Assembly (NCBI RefSeq): GCF_000005505.3
Contig: NC_016135.3
Coordinates: 12,494,613-12,558,612, forward strand
Direction: 5' to 3'
Origin: Brachypodium distachyon
Taxonomy: Eukaryota > Streptophyta > Magnoliopsida > Poales > Poaceae
DNA length: 64,000 bases
A program made the position numbers and the translations under genes. Shown piece by piece: positions 1-11,989 of this stretch; positions within the stretch are counted from its first letter, which is position 1, and each line of letters starts with the position of its first letter. Under the pieces are notes generated by a model. It worked only from the letters and a program-made list of their open reading frames with translations, did no database searches and was not told where the DNA came from.

Positions 1-1121
1 TAACTATACATGTAATTGCAACTAGTATGTGTTTATTGTTGTCTTGTCTACAGAAGAGCATAAGCTCTTTTTTCATTGCTAGCTTGTTAAGATGTTTTTC
101 TGATTTTACTTGCAGTGCATCATGTCTGATATCGACACTGGGCCGATGGCTTTGATGATGATGGATTCAGTTCAGAATCCAATTCTGAATAGTCTAATTT
201 TGTTCCTGATAATTGGCACGGACCTGTAAATGCTGGCGGTCCGACTGCAGCTGATGCAGTGAGTTTCTTTCTAGTTCGGCAGGATCTTATTGTAATATGC
301 TTTCCGTTCTATTTAATCAAGACCAATGGGCTTATGTGTATTTTTCTGAACCGTATATAACTTCTACAGAACTTCTATTTAGGTTCAGAATTAGTTTTAC
401 ATTTAGTTGTAGTTTTATTCTGCCATCCTTAGTTAGTTGTCGCTGCAATTCTGCAATCTATCCAATCCCTTTTTGTGCTATTCAAATGCAATCCCCAATG
501 CAATTTTGCCCAAGATGTTAGATTCCCTTGGGAATCCAGCACACACCAAGCAGATGATAATCTGTTCTCTCTAGATAGATTCTTTGAACTAATTGAGACA
601 GTTCTAGCCTGGGCCTGTTTCCTCTTTGTTACTTGATATTTTTTGTTTCATCTCTCAAATTGGATGTAGTTAAATATTCGCGAGTGTCTTATCAAATGCA
701 ATTGTATGTAGTTGCAATCGAGGTTCTTATGAAGTGCAATTGCAGTTGCCCAATACTGGAATTGCACTTTCTGTCTTCTTCCAGGTTTTTACAGCAAATC
801 TGCCCCTTTTCGTTTCTTTAACTCAATTGCAGGTAGTTTCATGTGGGCAAGTCAATGGCTTACAAATTGAAATCAAATTTGTTGTATTCTGGAGTTGTGC
901 ACCTGTTTGTTTGTTCTTCTTTTTTGTCGATTCTGGTCTTTTAGCAGCTGTCTTGATGAGTCACAAAGTGCAATTTTCTTGCAGATTTTAATGAACTGAA
1001 AATATGTCCCCTTATGTTGTCCTAACTCAATTGTTGTTTTGCTATACACTAGGCCCCTGTTTTGTCTGAATCTGTCATAGGCCCAAATTGCATTTTCTGT
1101 ATATCAAGGCATTGAGCTCAT

Positions 1122-1625
1122 TACATGGAATTTTGTCACCCAGCTAGTCTAGTGTTGACGATAGGTACAAATTGCACTTTTGTTGGTTTTAATCATAAAA
1201 AATATGCCCCATTATGACCTTTTAACTCAGTTGCACTTAGTTCACTATGCGCAATCGGGTGTCATACGAAATGCAGTCGCATGTGTTTGTGACTGGAATT
1301 GCAAATCCAGTAATTTGGCGTCCTCTTTATTTGTCGATTCTTTGTTGTTGTCCAGAGGATGAAAGTATTTCTGGTTTCTTTTGTCTGAATCTGTCCCATT
1401 TTGCATGGAATTTGTCACTTAGCTAGTCTAGCGTTGATGATAGGGGTACAAAGTGTACCTTTCCAGGATTTTATCAACAAATTATTTGCCCCATTGTGAT
1501 CTTTTTGACTCAACTGCATGCAGTTTACTATGCGCAATCGGAGGTCATACGAAATGCAATTGCATGTGTTTGTGACTGGAATTGCAAATCTAGTAATTTG
1601 GCGTCCTCTTTTTTTGTCTGAATCT
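1122..1625. repeat. Imperfect direct repeat of about 220 bp, two copies
   Basis: Copy A (about 1122-1343) and copy B (about 1400-1625) share the same order of blocks: TGGAATTTGTCAC, GCTAGTCTAG, TATGCGCAATCGG, GTCATACGAAATGCA, GCATGTGTTTGTGACTGG, AATTTGGCGTCCTC. Spacing is conserved and substitutions are scattered, so this is an old tandem duplication. A weaker third relative may lie around 690-780. No coding frame is conserved between the copies. Confidence 0.75.
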
Positions 1626-1754
1626 ATCACTCAGTAGTGTTGCTGTGTTTATTCAAAGAGCATAAATTTGGTTATGTGTCTCTCGTTAAACGAACAGGCC
1701 ATTGTTCTCTGCTAGTCTTTTGAATCTTTATGTGCCTGATTTGCATCAAACTAG

Positions 1755-1857
1755 CAGGCGACTGATTTCTTTTGATTTTATTTCGTCTTTCAAACCAGGC
1801 GACTGGTTTGTTTTCACAAAGCAGGCGCCTGTTTCGGTATCTAAAAACAGGCGGCTG
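1755..1857. repeat. Four spaced CAGGCGnCTG motifs
   Basis: CAGGCGACTG occurs at 1755-1764 and 1796-1805, the perfect palindrome CAGGCGCCTG at 1822-1831, and CAGGCGGCTG at 1848-1857. The second copy lies in a perfect 8-bp-stem hairpin (CAAACCAG, loop GCGA, CTGGTTTG). The role is unknown; a transposon end or a protein-binding cluster are both possible. Confidence 0.6.
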
Positions 1858-2269
1858 CTACATAGACAGACCCCTATGGAAAATGGGACCTAATCAGGAC
1901 AAATTTAGTCTACGCGTTGGCATGATATGGTACAATCAACACAAAATCGTACCAGGACAAGCCGAGAAGCTGCTAAAAAGGAATGTGTCATCGAAAATGG
2001 TAGGCCTTTTTGCTGTTCATAATGGCTTTGGTGGTAGCTTGTCATCTTTGGTGTAATATGGTGTTGTGAGCTTGGACTAGTGGGAAAAGTAATACATAGT
2101 AGGATTTAAGCTAGATTGTGAATACTGTGTTGTCCATTAGATCACGAGAAGAACATTGCGTCCCACAAAATAGCTTCCTTGTCATACCAATAATTTTTTA
2201 ACCATGTCAAAATATATTTTATAATTTATGCCTATCTAAAAAATACGGATCCTTCTTTCGCCACCGTTT

Positions 2270-2915
2270 TCGTCGGCTGTCGAACTTTCCTTCGTCTGCC
2301 CGCGTCCGCGGTCCGCCTCCTCGGCCCTCTGCTTTCCCTCGCCCCCGCACGCCCCGTCTCTCCTGATCCCGATTTCCGAGGCTGCAGCCTGCAACCCACC
2401 AAGACTGGACCAAGACTGCCTCCAGCCGCCACACGCCGACGTCCCTTCTCTCCCCCGAACCCCTTCTCTTCCGGTGCCTCTTCTCCGCATGCATCCCTGA
2501 CCCAGGGATTCCCGTTGGCAACGGCACCGCCATCCCCATGGCCCATGCCCAGCTCCGTTGCCGTAGTGCCGCAACCCCGCCCAGATCTACCATCCATCAA
2601 GTCTGCCCTCGGATAAGGAGGCGATGCCGCCAAGGAGGAAGTGGCGGGGTCTTCGCGTCCTGCCGAATCGCAGAGAATGGCGGCGGCCGGTTGAGTCCTC
2701 ACCCTTTCTTCCTTCCTATCTCCGGCGAGATCCAGGCAGGCCCCCTCCCTCTCTCCGTCGTGTGGATGCAGATTGAGGTTGGCCATCCGCCGGCGAGTTC
2801 GAGGAGCGTCGCCGGCGGACGGAGGAAGTGGAGGGCCACGCGGGTATCAGAGGCGAGCTTGCTGCCTCTTCCAGCGCCGGCGGCCTCTCCGGTAAGCGCG
2901 GGTGGAACCGCCTAG
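2270..2915. other. GC-rich island, no supported gene
   Basis: A GC-rich block with open frames on both strands, all rich in Arg, Pro, Gly and Ser and without any recognisable motif. This is what random GC-rich sequence gives. It could be the promoter and first exon of a lost gene, since the base composition resembles the 5' end of the CTD phosphatase gene further right, but there is no downstream exon I can join to it. Confidence 0.35.
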
Positions 2916-3864
2916 TCCCATATGCTCAGCGAGTTGAATTCGGCCTGGTTTATAGACCTGCCCACCAGTAGCAACCAAGTAGAGTAGATAACAGTAGCTG
3001 GGGTAGGGGGCCGGGTATGACCGACGGGCAGCTCGGGGTAGTTAACAAAATAAGACACTCCCTTGAAATAAATTCCTCCATTGCTCCAATAGAGAGAAGA
3101 GGAATTGGAGTAAGACATTCTTGTACTTCCTGATTGTTTGCTTCTTCTTTTTCTGCCGGGGTTTTTTTCTGATTTATTTCAGCAATTTTGTCTGCATAAC
3201 GCAAGCTTCACTGTGCTGCACTAACCGAAATCTTGGGAGCTCTGATGCACCGCCAAGAAGGTCCGACTCCGATCCTGAACTCCCTCCCTGCCCCTCCTTA
3301 TGCGTTGCACGTTTACATGGCATGGAACCACAATTCTGCTCGACGTGCTCCATGAGCAGTGTGTGAGTTGGGCTTCTACTTCCTTTGTAAAGTTGGTCAA
3401 CCGCAACGATCGAGTGCAAGGTCCGTCGCCCCAGCCCCAATAATACGTATTCTGTTGTCTTGGGAAGTACTTCAAGAAGAATAGTAATCGTTGAGCTCTG
3501 GAGTACCGAATGCTTTGGTTAGGCAACGTAAATAATACCCAGATACTGTATTTTGTTTCCAATAAACTTAGATGCTGATAATACCCATATACTGTATTTT
3601 GTGTGATTAGTTATATGCAAACAGCACATGCTCGAATTGTGCAGGCCGCGATAGATAATCACAGTTGTAAAGCATGAATCAGGAAATAAAATGATGGACC
3701 TAAGTTAGAATATAGAAAGACAAACTGATGAATATATCAGGCTACATTCATTTTTCATTCCTGTGTCTGCCCAATTGAAGTTAACTGAAATATTGATTTT
3801 CTAACTATATTTGTCAGGGAGTTGTCAAAACAGTGCAATGCTCACAAGCATACCCGAAACTAAC

Positions 3865-4165
3865 TGTGTTTAGATGTACCGCTTGCCGGTAAGGATCGGA
3901 AGGACTTCGCTACGGCGTCGATGCTCGTCTTCTGGTCCATAGGAATAGAGTGATTTTTTTATCATGCAGTGGTTAATGTAGTACAGTTGTTGGGCTACAT
4001 AGGTGCCGAGGCTACACAGCTTGGGCTAGGGCCGGGCTCTTTAGAGGTCAGGTCTTTGCAGAGTGGAGGGATAACGGGTAGTTGATTTGTAATCGTCCTC
4101 GGGGCTTGTAGCCGCATCACATCAACTCCTTTTAATCAATGATACACCTGCACGGATGTATTTAG
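3865..4165 (+). mobile_element. 3' remnant of an L1-type LINE
   Basis: The + strand encodes a short, slightly damaged piece reading KDFATASMLVFWSIW. This is the usual end of the zinc-binding domain after plant LINE reverse transcriptases (a hydrophobic stretch then W-x-x-W). A T-rich 3' UTR follows, with an A-rich end near 4165. No reverse transcriptase core is left. The assignment rests on the motif only. Confidence 0.5.
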
Positions 4166-4333
4166 AAGAAGAAAAAAGTGCATTTAGATGATATATATAT
4201 GCTACCCATTTGTATGTACGCATAATTTTTTTTATGTGAATAAGACCATAAGGAATATTTGATGGTCATCAAATAAGACCATAAGAGAAAGTTTTGTTGT
4301 ATGTCTTCGAGTGTATCATTTTATTTTGTTGCT

Positions 4334-4363
4334 CCGTTACGACGCACGGGCATTTTTGCTAGT
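4334..4363 (-). repeat. Terminal sequence of a grass MITE family
   Basis: The sequence at 4334-4363, read on the minus strand, begins ACTAGCAAAAATGCCCGTGC, a terminus common in grass miniature elements (ACTAGCAAAA.GCCCGTGCGTTGC). The left end of the element was not found. A related, more decayed terminus lies at 9450 in an intron of the CTD phosphatase gene. Confidence 0.45.
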
Positions 4364-4369
4364 CATATT

Positions 4370-5120
4370 AAAAAGCACATCTTAAGAGAGAATGCGAACC
4401 CACCGATAATTTCATTTTGACTATATACAACTATTAAAAGCACGAGTTATATCGGATCCAAAAGATCCCAGCCACAATCAGGCCAACTCTAACTCTAATG
4501 TCACGCACGAGTTCAACGATGAGTTAGTATAACACATTTTAATTACCCACCAATTATCCACCGAGGCCAAATATCTATTAATTGTGGAAACATAATAGAT
4601 TATGGAAACTCTGAATTGGTTGCAAATTAATCTAGTTAATTTAAATTTTTGTCATTAGACAATATCCCTCACCAATAGTTTTTCATGTATTAGTTGACAC
4701 ATGGTTTGCACATGCACAGTTAATACTGTTGCCAAGTGAAAAACGATGCTGAACCTTTTGAGATGGTTGTCAATAGTAGCAAATCGACTCTATGTCACCA
4801 GATGATGTATGAGGGAGGGGGGTAGACTCACACTCACGACCACAACGTGGCGGACGACGATAGCATCGCATACTTTTATATTGTATTCAAGTCCTATATT
4901 GTTTCATTGTTCTATGTGAATGTGCTAAACCGAAACGTAGATGAAGTAGAAAACGGTATTTTTATAACACTTTTATGGATGTGAACCATGATTTTTCGTG
5001 ACACTTTGTCTGGAGCGTCAAAACTTTGGCCCAAACCGTCGGCAGTAAACCATTCCGTCGTTTCATAAAAAATCACATAAAAAAAGAAGTGAAAAGCGTA
5101 GGGTATGTTGTTGCGAGTGC
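4370..5120. other. Intergenic DNA upstream of the CTD phosphatase gene
   Basis: AT-rich sequence with no coding signal that I can support and no repeat copy elsewhere in the window that I noticed. It probably contains the distal promoter of the downstream + strand gene. Confidence 0.3.
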
Positions 5121-5460
5121 GACCCAAATCTCACACCGCTCTCGAGGACACGCGCTGCCGTCGCGGCGTTTCTCCCGCCGGTGTCCCCATCCCCATTCCC
5201 GTCGGTCCAGCCCGCCCGCCCTCTATCTCCTTCCCGTTCGTCCTTGCCGGTCGGCCGTTCGGCGAGCCGTCTTCCTCTCCCCCACCATCGCTAGCGCTTC
5301 CGTCCCCCGACCTCACCCAGAAGTCCAGAACCCTAGCTCGCCCTAGGCGGTGTTTCCGCTGCCGATTTGTCCACCGGTGAGTTCTGCATTCCTCCCCACC
5401 TCTCTCCGAGTATTTGGTTTGTGCCCACCAAACACATCCCCGCCCCCAAAGTCGTAGCAC
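5120..5460 (+). promoter_or_regulatory. Probable core promoter and 5' UTR of CPL4-like gene
   Basis: A sharp rise in GC and in pyrimidine tracts directly before the start codon at 5461 is typical of grass 5' UTRs. A possible 81-bp 5' UTR intron fits 5377-5457 (GTGAGT donor, TAG acceptor, three bases before the ATG). I see no clear TATA box. The transcription start cannot be fixed without RNA data. Confidence 0.4.
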
Positions 5461-8400
5461 ATGAGCCTCGCGACCGAGTCGCCGTCCCCGTCCCCGTCGT
5501 CATCGAGCGGCAGCGACGATTTCGCTGCGCTCCTAGACGCGGAGCTCGAGCTCACATCTGTCGTCGACTCCGCCTCACTCGGCGATCCCTCCACATCATC
5601 CACCAGCGACGATGAAGAGGATGGCGACGAAGACGTGGTGGTCGAGGTGGAAGCCGTAGAGCAGAGCAGGTACGGGACTTGCAATTCCTACTTCATACCA
5701 TGTCGTCGGGCTTGGTTCGATGCTGTAATTTGGTGCACTTTTATCATCGTGTCATGGTAGATCGGGTCAGATAGATGTTTGAGAGTCTTTGTTTCTGTTC
5801 TACTTGCAATGTGGTGACTGGTGGATCCGAGCAGACGATTGCTGCTATTAACACCTTTTGTGCACTAGAAGTTCTTTCAGGGTTTGATCCTGTCAGCACT
5901 ATTCATGTACTTAGCAGCACGCAGCCAGACACGACACTTTATTATATTTTATAGTAGCCCACTTATTGAACAAAGCGAAATTGTTTATTACACTTGATCT
6001 AGGTAGATAGCCATGCACCTTACAATGCACATGGAAAGTGGAAAGCCATCCATTCTGCTGTGGTATGCAAGTTTTCTGTATCTGTGAAGTGCCAATCAGC
6101 CTAATTTCATTGCCGAGCACGGCTTATAATCTGAAACTAGGACAAGTCATGTAGATTATTTTGTGGCTTATCATAAAATGAAGCTTGAGATTCAGATTAG
6201 GCACTGCATTTGCGTATTGGGTTTGTATTGTTTGGTTGAAATAAGGTTGGCTTAGCCTCCATCATCCAAACAGGCACAGGTAGGATCCATGGAATTAGGG
6301 TTACTAGTTGCTCTTCTGCTGTTTAATATCTATCCTGATTTCGTTTAATCGTTTATTCGCAAAAAATAGTTGAAGTCAAATGTTATACTGATAGGATTAA
6401 GTGAGCAGGTACAAGAATACGGAGGTAGAAAGTTTTATAAAAATCATTCATTCGGAAAAATGCTACATCCAATGGATTAGATGCAGTTGTTGATGAAGGA
6501 TTCTAATACTTTAGTAATAGGAGGGAACATGAGGCAATAATATAAGATGACGTTGTATTGAGAAAGAACTAATCATGATTATCTGACTGATGTCAACCCC
6601 ATGAAAAATGCAGTACAAAAAGGCGTAAAGTGATTGAACAAGTCCAAGATCGAGGAATAACAATAAAGCCTGATGAAGATGCCAAAGGTATGTTTATGAG
6701 TTATGAGTTTCATTTTGCAAAGCAATTAGCATTATCAGCTCAACTTTCTGCCAAAAAGGAAAAAAACTTTAGCAGCTCAACTCAAGGGGACATGACTGTT
6801 TGCCACAAATAGTTGTATTTCATAGTATTTGTCTTTTTGATACGTGATCTGCAGTATTATCAGCTCAAGGGTCTATGTGATCACAAGTTTCCAGGCTCCA
6901 TTCCCATTAGTGGATGTTATTATTATCATTGAGTTCTGTGGGCATGTGAAGACTTGCGTGATCTCAACCTCCAATGAATTTTCTAACTAACTCACCACTT
7001 TGTTTGACATACAGATGATCATATATTTGTTTCTTTGTTTCATTTTTTATTTTTGTTCAGCAAGTGTCTAGTAAAATAAAGATATATATTGGCATGGCTT
7101 ATGAGGTGTTGAAAATTGAAAGTAAATATTATTTCTATCATTACTGTCCATTAGATGCTGTGTGAAGTGTGCAGTAATACATAAAAGATGTACTTTAGTG
7201 TAGAAAGTAAACAATAAATTTAAATAAAAGCTGCTGATTTTGTTGCTCACATGGCTGGTATTATATATTTATATTGGACTGTTGGTTTTTTATTTTTGAT
7301 AATGCTAACTAAACGATTTTAAGTTACTTTCTTCATTTCAATCATGAATGATGCACAGGTTAAGAGCATAATTTGGCTATCCTTGTTCATAGTGTGTATA
7401 AAGCTGCAAAGGGTGTAAATGTCTGCATGTTCATCTTTTGATCTAGAATATGCAACAAACATTTATCTATGTCATGTATTTTATCAATTTTCAGATTACC
7501 CAGTTGCCTAAAACTCTACATGCCTTTTCTTTTTGTATTTTAAAATATACCCAAAACATGTAGAAGCTAGTCTGATGTAAAGCTTCCTTTTCTTTCCTAC
7601 CGCATCTGCATCTTATCTTCAGTTCAATTTGTTATATCTTAGAGCATTGAATTTTCATGAGTAGAGCAGGTGATATGCTGTATTGCTTGATTTTATTTTA
7701 GCAGGTTCATGTAAAGATTCTCAAATCAAGATCTGTCCTCCACATCCTGGATTTTTTGGTGGACTTTGCTTTAGATGTGGGAAAAGACAAGATGAAGAAG
7801 ATGTCCCGGGAGTTGCTTTTGGTTACATCCATAAGGTATATAGACCTGTGACCTTTATATAAAGATGAGAGGTGTAACGGTGTTCCCTTTTTGAATTTAC
7901 CGTACTCATAAAACCCATTTCTTGGGAGAAACATTAGCATAGTTTCTCTAATACATTGTCAGATTTTGAAATTGTATTTTTCATTTCCAGTTGTGCGCGC
8001 ACAGTGCCTTGATAGGACCTGAATTTGGAACTATTTAAATGCAGGGTTTGAGGTTAGGTACTTCAGAAATTGACAGATTGCGTGGATCTAATGTGAAGAG
8101 TTTGCTGCGTGAAAGAAAACTGGTACTTATTTTAGACTTGGATCATACACTGATTAACTCAACAAAACTCCATGATATTTCTGCTGCTGAAAGGGACCTG
8201 GGAATTCAAACTTTTGCATCAGAAGGTAAGGTGTATTTACTTGCATTCAAGTTTTGAGAACTTTTAGCTATTTCTTTACATGATTTGATATTTTGTGACC
8301 ATCAATGTCGAAGCACTAACTCTGTTCTTAAACATATAAATGTGACTGGTTTATGTGGAATCCAAGTCTTTTCAGTTTTCACCACTAATATATTTGAAAT

Positions 8401-10772
8401 TGTTAAATTCTGCGAGGAACTGATATTAGATCTGTTGTCAACTACTTTCACTCTAGTGCAACTTTGCAACCCGTACGAACATTTTACGTTCAAAACTCTT
8501 GGTCAATGTAATCAGATAATAAATGAAAATTTAATGTATGCATAGTAATTCTCTGTTTTGTTTTGTTTCTTATATTTGGAATCACTATTTACCAGGATGT
8601 TATTCTTCTCTGGTTTTCAATTAAAAACATAATGGCTCAGTGCAATTTACATCAGTCAGCCTGGCAATAGTTTAAGCTGATCAAAATTAGCAGACTGATA
8701 TACTCCCTCCGATCCATATTAATTGTCTCAAATTCGCTCAAATATAGAAGTATCTATGCCTAAAAAGCGTCTAGATACATGTAATATTTCGACAATTAAT
8801 ATGGATCGTAGGGAGTAGCATATATGATGGGAGCAACAGTCTTGTAATACTAGTTGTAGTCGTGGACTTCTAGCGTATGCAAACTTCCATTGTAAAATAT
8901 TATTTTCTTCCACCTCAACTTATTTGCAATTAAACCACTAACATGTCTTAAATGCAGACGCTCCAGAGAAAAGCTTGTTCACATTAGAAGCAATGCAGAT
9001 GCTTACAAAGTTGAGACCCTTTGTCTGTAAATTTTTAAAAGAAGCAAGCAATATGTTTGAGATGTATATATACACCATGGGTGACAAGGCTTACGCAATT
9101 GAAATTGCAAAGCTTCTTGACCCTGGTAATGTCTATTTTGGTTCCAAAGTGATTTCAAACTCTGACTGCACTCAGCGACACCAGAAAGGTCTTGATGTGG
9201 TTCTTGGAGCTGAAAATGTTGCAATCATTCTTGATGACACTGAGTATGTAAGTGCTTTTCTCCGGTTAGCATGTTTGACAGACATTTATGATACTATTTT
9301 CAGTAATCATTATTGATCAGGAGTTTGTACTCAAGTTACGTCCTCATTGTATTATATACTTCAGTCGCTAAGTTATTCTGGAAGACTTAACAACAGTAGT
9401 GCTGTTTTTCTGATCCTATGGTAGTGTGATGTTTATTGTTTTAGTAGATACTAGCTAAATACACATGCATTGCTATGGATAATACAAATTAAACTACTCG
9501 TTATAGATAAATTAGACTAAAAACAATTATGACATATTAGCGATATTTGCTAGTAATAATAACTCCAACTCTGGTGGCAAACTTCATTACCCTCGCAGTT
9601 TATTGCAGTAGATTTGTTGTTTGCACTAGAAAGGTTTTTTACAATAGAAGGAGGTGACAGACCGCCGCCACCAATCGGCTTTTTTATAATAGTAGATAGA
9701 TATATTCATAATTCAATTGTATGAGCATGATTTGTCTAGCCTGAATGGTAGTATCTTCTTTCAGGTCTGGCAGAAGCATAAAGAAAACCTTATTCTGATG
9801 GAGAGATATCATTACTTTGCTTCAAGCTGTCGCCAGTTTGGTTTTAGCGTCAAAGCTTTGTCAGAGTCAATGCAAGATGAAAGGGAGAGTGATGGTGCTT
9901 TGGCTACTACTTTAGATGTCCTGAAGCGTATACACACGCTTTTCTTTGACTCGGTTGGTTACTTAAGCGCACATTGTTACCGCAATTTACCACCCTATTG
10001 CCTTTTCGCTACTGCGCAGAAACTTGAACCTAATAAGCACATATGTTTTTTATCTAATCAATTGCTCCTGCACTTTTTTCTTCTGTAGGCTGTTGAAACT
10101 GCTCTTTCTTCACGGGATGTAAGACAGGTACACTTCCAGACTTACCCTGGAAGTTTTTTGTATTTTATGCAACATGAATGGTTTAACAATTATCCCATGG
10201 TATCTACACTAAAGTTCAGTAGCCTTAACCTTCACTAATTGCTATGTATTACCATTTTGTGGAATATGGACAGCCCTGCTCAATTCTCACTTGTAAAACT
10301 ACTTTCATGGATATATGATCCATGGTGTGATAACAAAAAAATGTGCAAGCAAATTCAGTTGTGAATTTCCATGGAGTACTGCTTACGTATCCCTCTTTTG
10401 TAGGTAATCAAGAAGGTACGGCAGGAAGTACTGCAGGGCTGCAAAGTAGTCTTCAGTCGGGTGTTCCCGTCCTCTTCTCGCCCACAGGATCAGATAATAT
10501 GGAAGATGGCCGAGCAGTTGGGGGCTATTTGCTGCGCGGACATGGATTCCACGGTTACCCATGTTGTTGCCGTGGATAGCGGAACAGAGAAGGCCCGCTG
10601 GGCGGTTGGCAACAACAAAATCTTGGTCCACCCTCGTTGGATTGAAGCCTCGAATTTCCGGTGGCACCGACAGCAGGAGGAAGATTTTCCTGTCCCGGCC
10701 CCAAAGGAGAAGAGCAAGCAGAAGGGCAAAGAAAATGCTGACGCTGTTGCTCCTGGTCCAACTGAGTCGTAA
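5461..10772 (+). CDS. CPL4: RNA polymerase II CTD phosphatase-like protein, CPL4 type
   Basis: Eight exons join in frame into 493 codons plus TAA: 5461-5669, 6614-6687, 7705-7835, 8045-8225, 8958-9247, 9765-9953, 10089-10127, 10404-10772. All introns are GT..AG. The N terminus (about residues 1-90) is acidic and Ser-rich. A conserved block with CPPHPG and CFRCGK follows. The FCP1/SCP phosphatase (FCPH, HAD-fold) domain covers about 150-380. It has the catalytic signature DLDHTLINST, whose first Asp is the phospho-acceptor, then KLRPFV, MYIYTMGD, and ILDDTE as the second acidic motif. A BRCT domain lies at about 385-475 (GCKVVFSRVFP, VTHVVAVD, KARWAV, VHPRWIEAS). The tail is Lys-rich. Known family role: these nuclear enzymes dephosphorylate the Pol II CTD heptad and recycle the polymerase. 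The order and spacing match Arabidopsis CPL4. All key residues are present, so the gene looks intact. CPL3 is a less likely alternative because it has a much longer N terminus. Confidence 0.93.
8703..8815. mobile_element. Stowaway-type MITE in CPL4 intron 4
   Basis: A 113-bp element starts CTCCCTCCGATCCATATTAA and its other end is the near-perfect inverted complement (TTAATATGGATCGTAGGGAG). It is flanked by TA on both sides (8701-8702 and 8816-8817). Terminal sequence, size and TA duplication identify a Tc1/mariner-related Stowaway element. It lies wholly inside the intron between exons 4 and 5. Confidence 0.92.
9451..9689. mobile_element. Possible miniature element in CPL4 intron 5
   Basis: The left end (ACTAGCTAAATACACATGCA, starting at 9450) is a decayed form of the terminus seen at 4334-4363, and the right end is the T-rich TTTTTATAATAGTAGATA often found at the other side of such elements. 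The 9-mer TAGTAGATA occurs on both sides (9442-9450 and 9690-9698) and could be a target duplication, or the right copy may belong to the element. No coding capacity. Confidence 0.45.
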
Positions 10773-11040
10773 TTAGTAAGGCATACGAGATGGATTAACC
10801 ACAGGTGTTTTTATTCGAAGGGACTATATGTTTGTAACGGTGTTTTTACATGCGCTCTTAGTCTCACGGGATAGAAAATGCAGCATTTTTGGATCTGGTT
10901 TGCCGGATCTGCAGTGTTATTTATGGTGCATGCCAAGTTTTGCAGCTTATTTGAAGCTCGTTGCCTCGTTGGGCATTTGGCCGTACAAATTAAATGGCAA
11001 TTTAACCATTTGACCACTTCGGTTTTGCACTGCAGTGGCT
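10773..11040 (+). other. Probable 3' UTR of the CPL4-like gene
   Basis: Non-repetitive, moderately AT-rich sequence directly after the stop codon, with no coding frame that continues the BRCT protein. No canonical AATAAA is obvious, which is normal for plants. The end of the transcript cannot be placed. Confidence 0.4.
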
Positions 11041-11090
11041 TGTCTGATTTTTAACATGTTACGCCTAAATACCTCAATAATGCTTACTTC

Positions 11091-11212
11091 CTCCGTCCAC
11101 ATCTAATGGGCAGACATGTATTTGGAGGTTTAATTTGACCACGAATTAGACAAATATTAGCATTTAGCTCTTTTTTTTTTCTAACAATAGATACGGAGTA
11201 CTACTACTATTG
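11091..11212. mobile_element. Degenerate Stowaway-like MITE
   Basis: The left side reads CTTCCTCCGTCCACATCTAA and the right side ends in GATACGGAGTA, an incomplete inverted complement. Length and position just downstream of a gene fit an old Stowaway-type insertion. The inverted repeat is weak, so the call is tentative. Confidence 0.4.
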
Positions 11213-11504
11213 AATTTGAAAAACGTTCCTGATCGTAGGTGCGCCGGTTACTCAGATTGCCCTGCAAGGCTGCAAGCGGGCAACTACATCTGGTAGTAGA
11301 GCCTGCTTATATAATCGTCTTCCTTACTTTTTTTAGGGAGATATATTGAAAACCTGAAATATTACAACATTTGAGAACCACGTCCATCTCAGTGGACAGA
11401 TTGGAACCCAGCTACACGACTGTGCGATTCTCCATGCGAGCGATATTTGCAAACGCATGATTAATGATTAAGCACTGTTCAAACTATACCTAGGCATGGG
11501 TGGC

Positions 11505-11950
11505 CCGGCCCAAAGCTTGGGGTACCGGCAGGCCCGGTCCTGAGATTTCTGGTGTCCGGTGCCAAATTAGTATTCAATGCCCTCTCGGGGCCCTTAATAA
11601 ACTATATTAATAATAAATAATGTATGTATATGTAAAATTTCACTAAAGAAACTAATAATGAATCTAAAATTACATTTATATCAAAAGGTTCATACATGTT
11701 ACCTTAAAAATTTCTTCTAACATTCTTTGATGCAAAGTATTTGATAATGTTATGAATATCAATCCCATCCACCAATTTCTTCTCGAGGCATAAAGTTGTC
11801 AAACTATTTAACTTCTATTGAGACATTGTAGACGCTAAATATAGTTCTTTAACAATTTCAACTGATGCCACCAATATCTTCTTTTTCCTTTTCTCACGAT
11901 ATTTTCTAGACGACAAATGGCTTCATAACTCTTAAATTTAACGAGACTAG
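11505..11950 (-). mobile_element. Possible hAT-like element remnant
   Basis: The stretch around 11536-11600 (GGTCCTGAGATTTCTGG followed by GGGGCCC and AT-rich DNA) resembles the terminal part of hAT-family elements common in grass genomes. The following AT-rich 350 bp has short broken frames on the minus strand. No transposase motif (such as the hATC dimerisation region) could be established. It may simply be intergenic DNA. Confidence 0.3.
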
Positions 11951-11989
11951 ATAAATTCACAATCACAAATTGAAAATTAGCATAGAGAA

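Larger units (their letters stand above)
1..2230. other. AT-rich intergenic DNA, no supported gene
   Basis: No open frame here shows a recognisable domain. The stretch at 119-260 looks like a decayed exon: it follows a TTGCAG acceptor-like site and one frame reads DDDGFSSESNSE, a stop, then SNFVPDNWHGPVNAGG, but I cannot name the family. Much of the rest is built from variants of a GCAATTGCA-rich motif. It may be remnants of an old transposon. Confidence 0.4.

Noticed and set aside
2232..2786. Long minus-strand open frames in the GC-rich island
   Set aside because: Low-complexity Arg/Gly/Ala translation with overlapping open frames on both strands, no motif and no splice partners.
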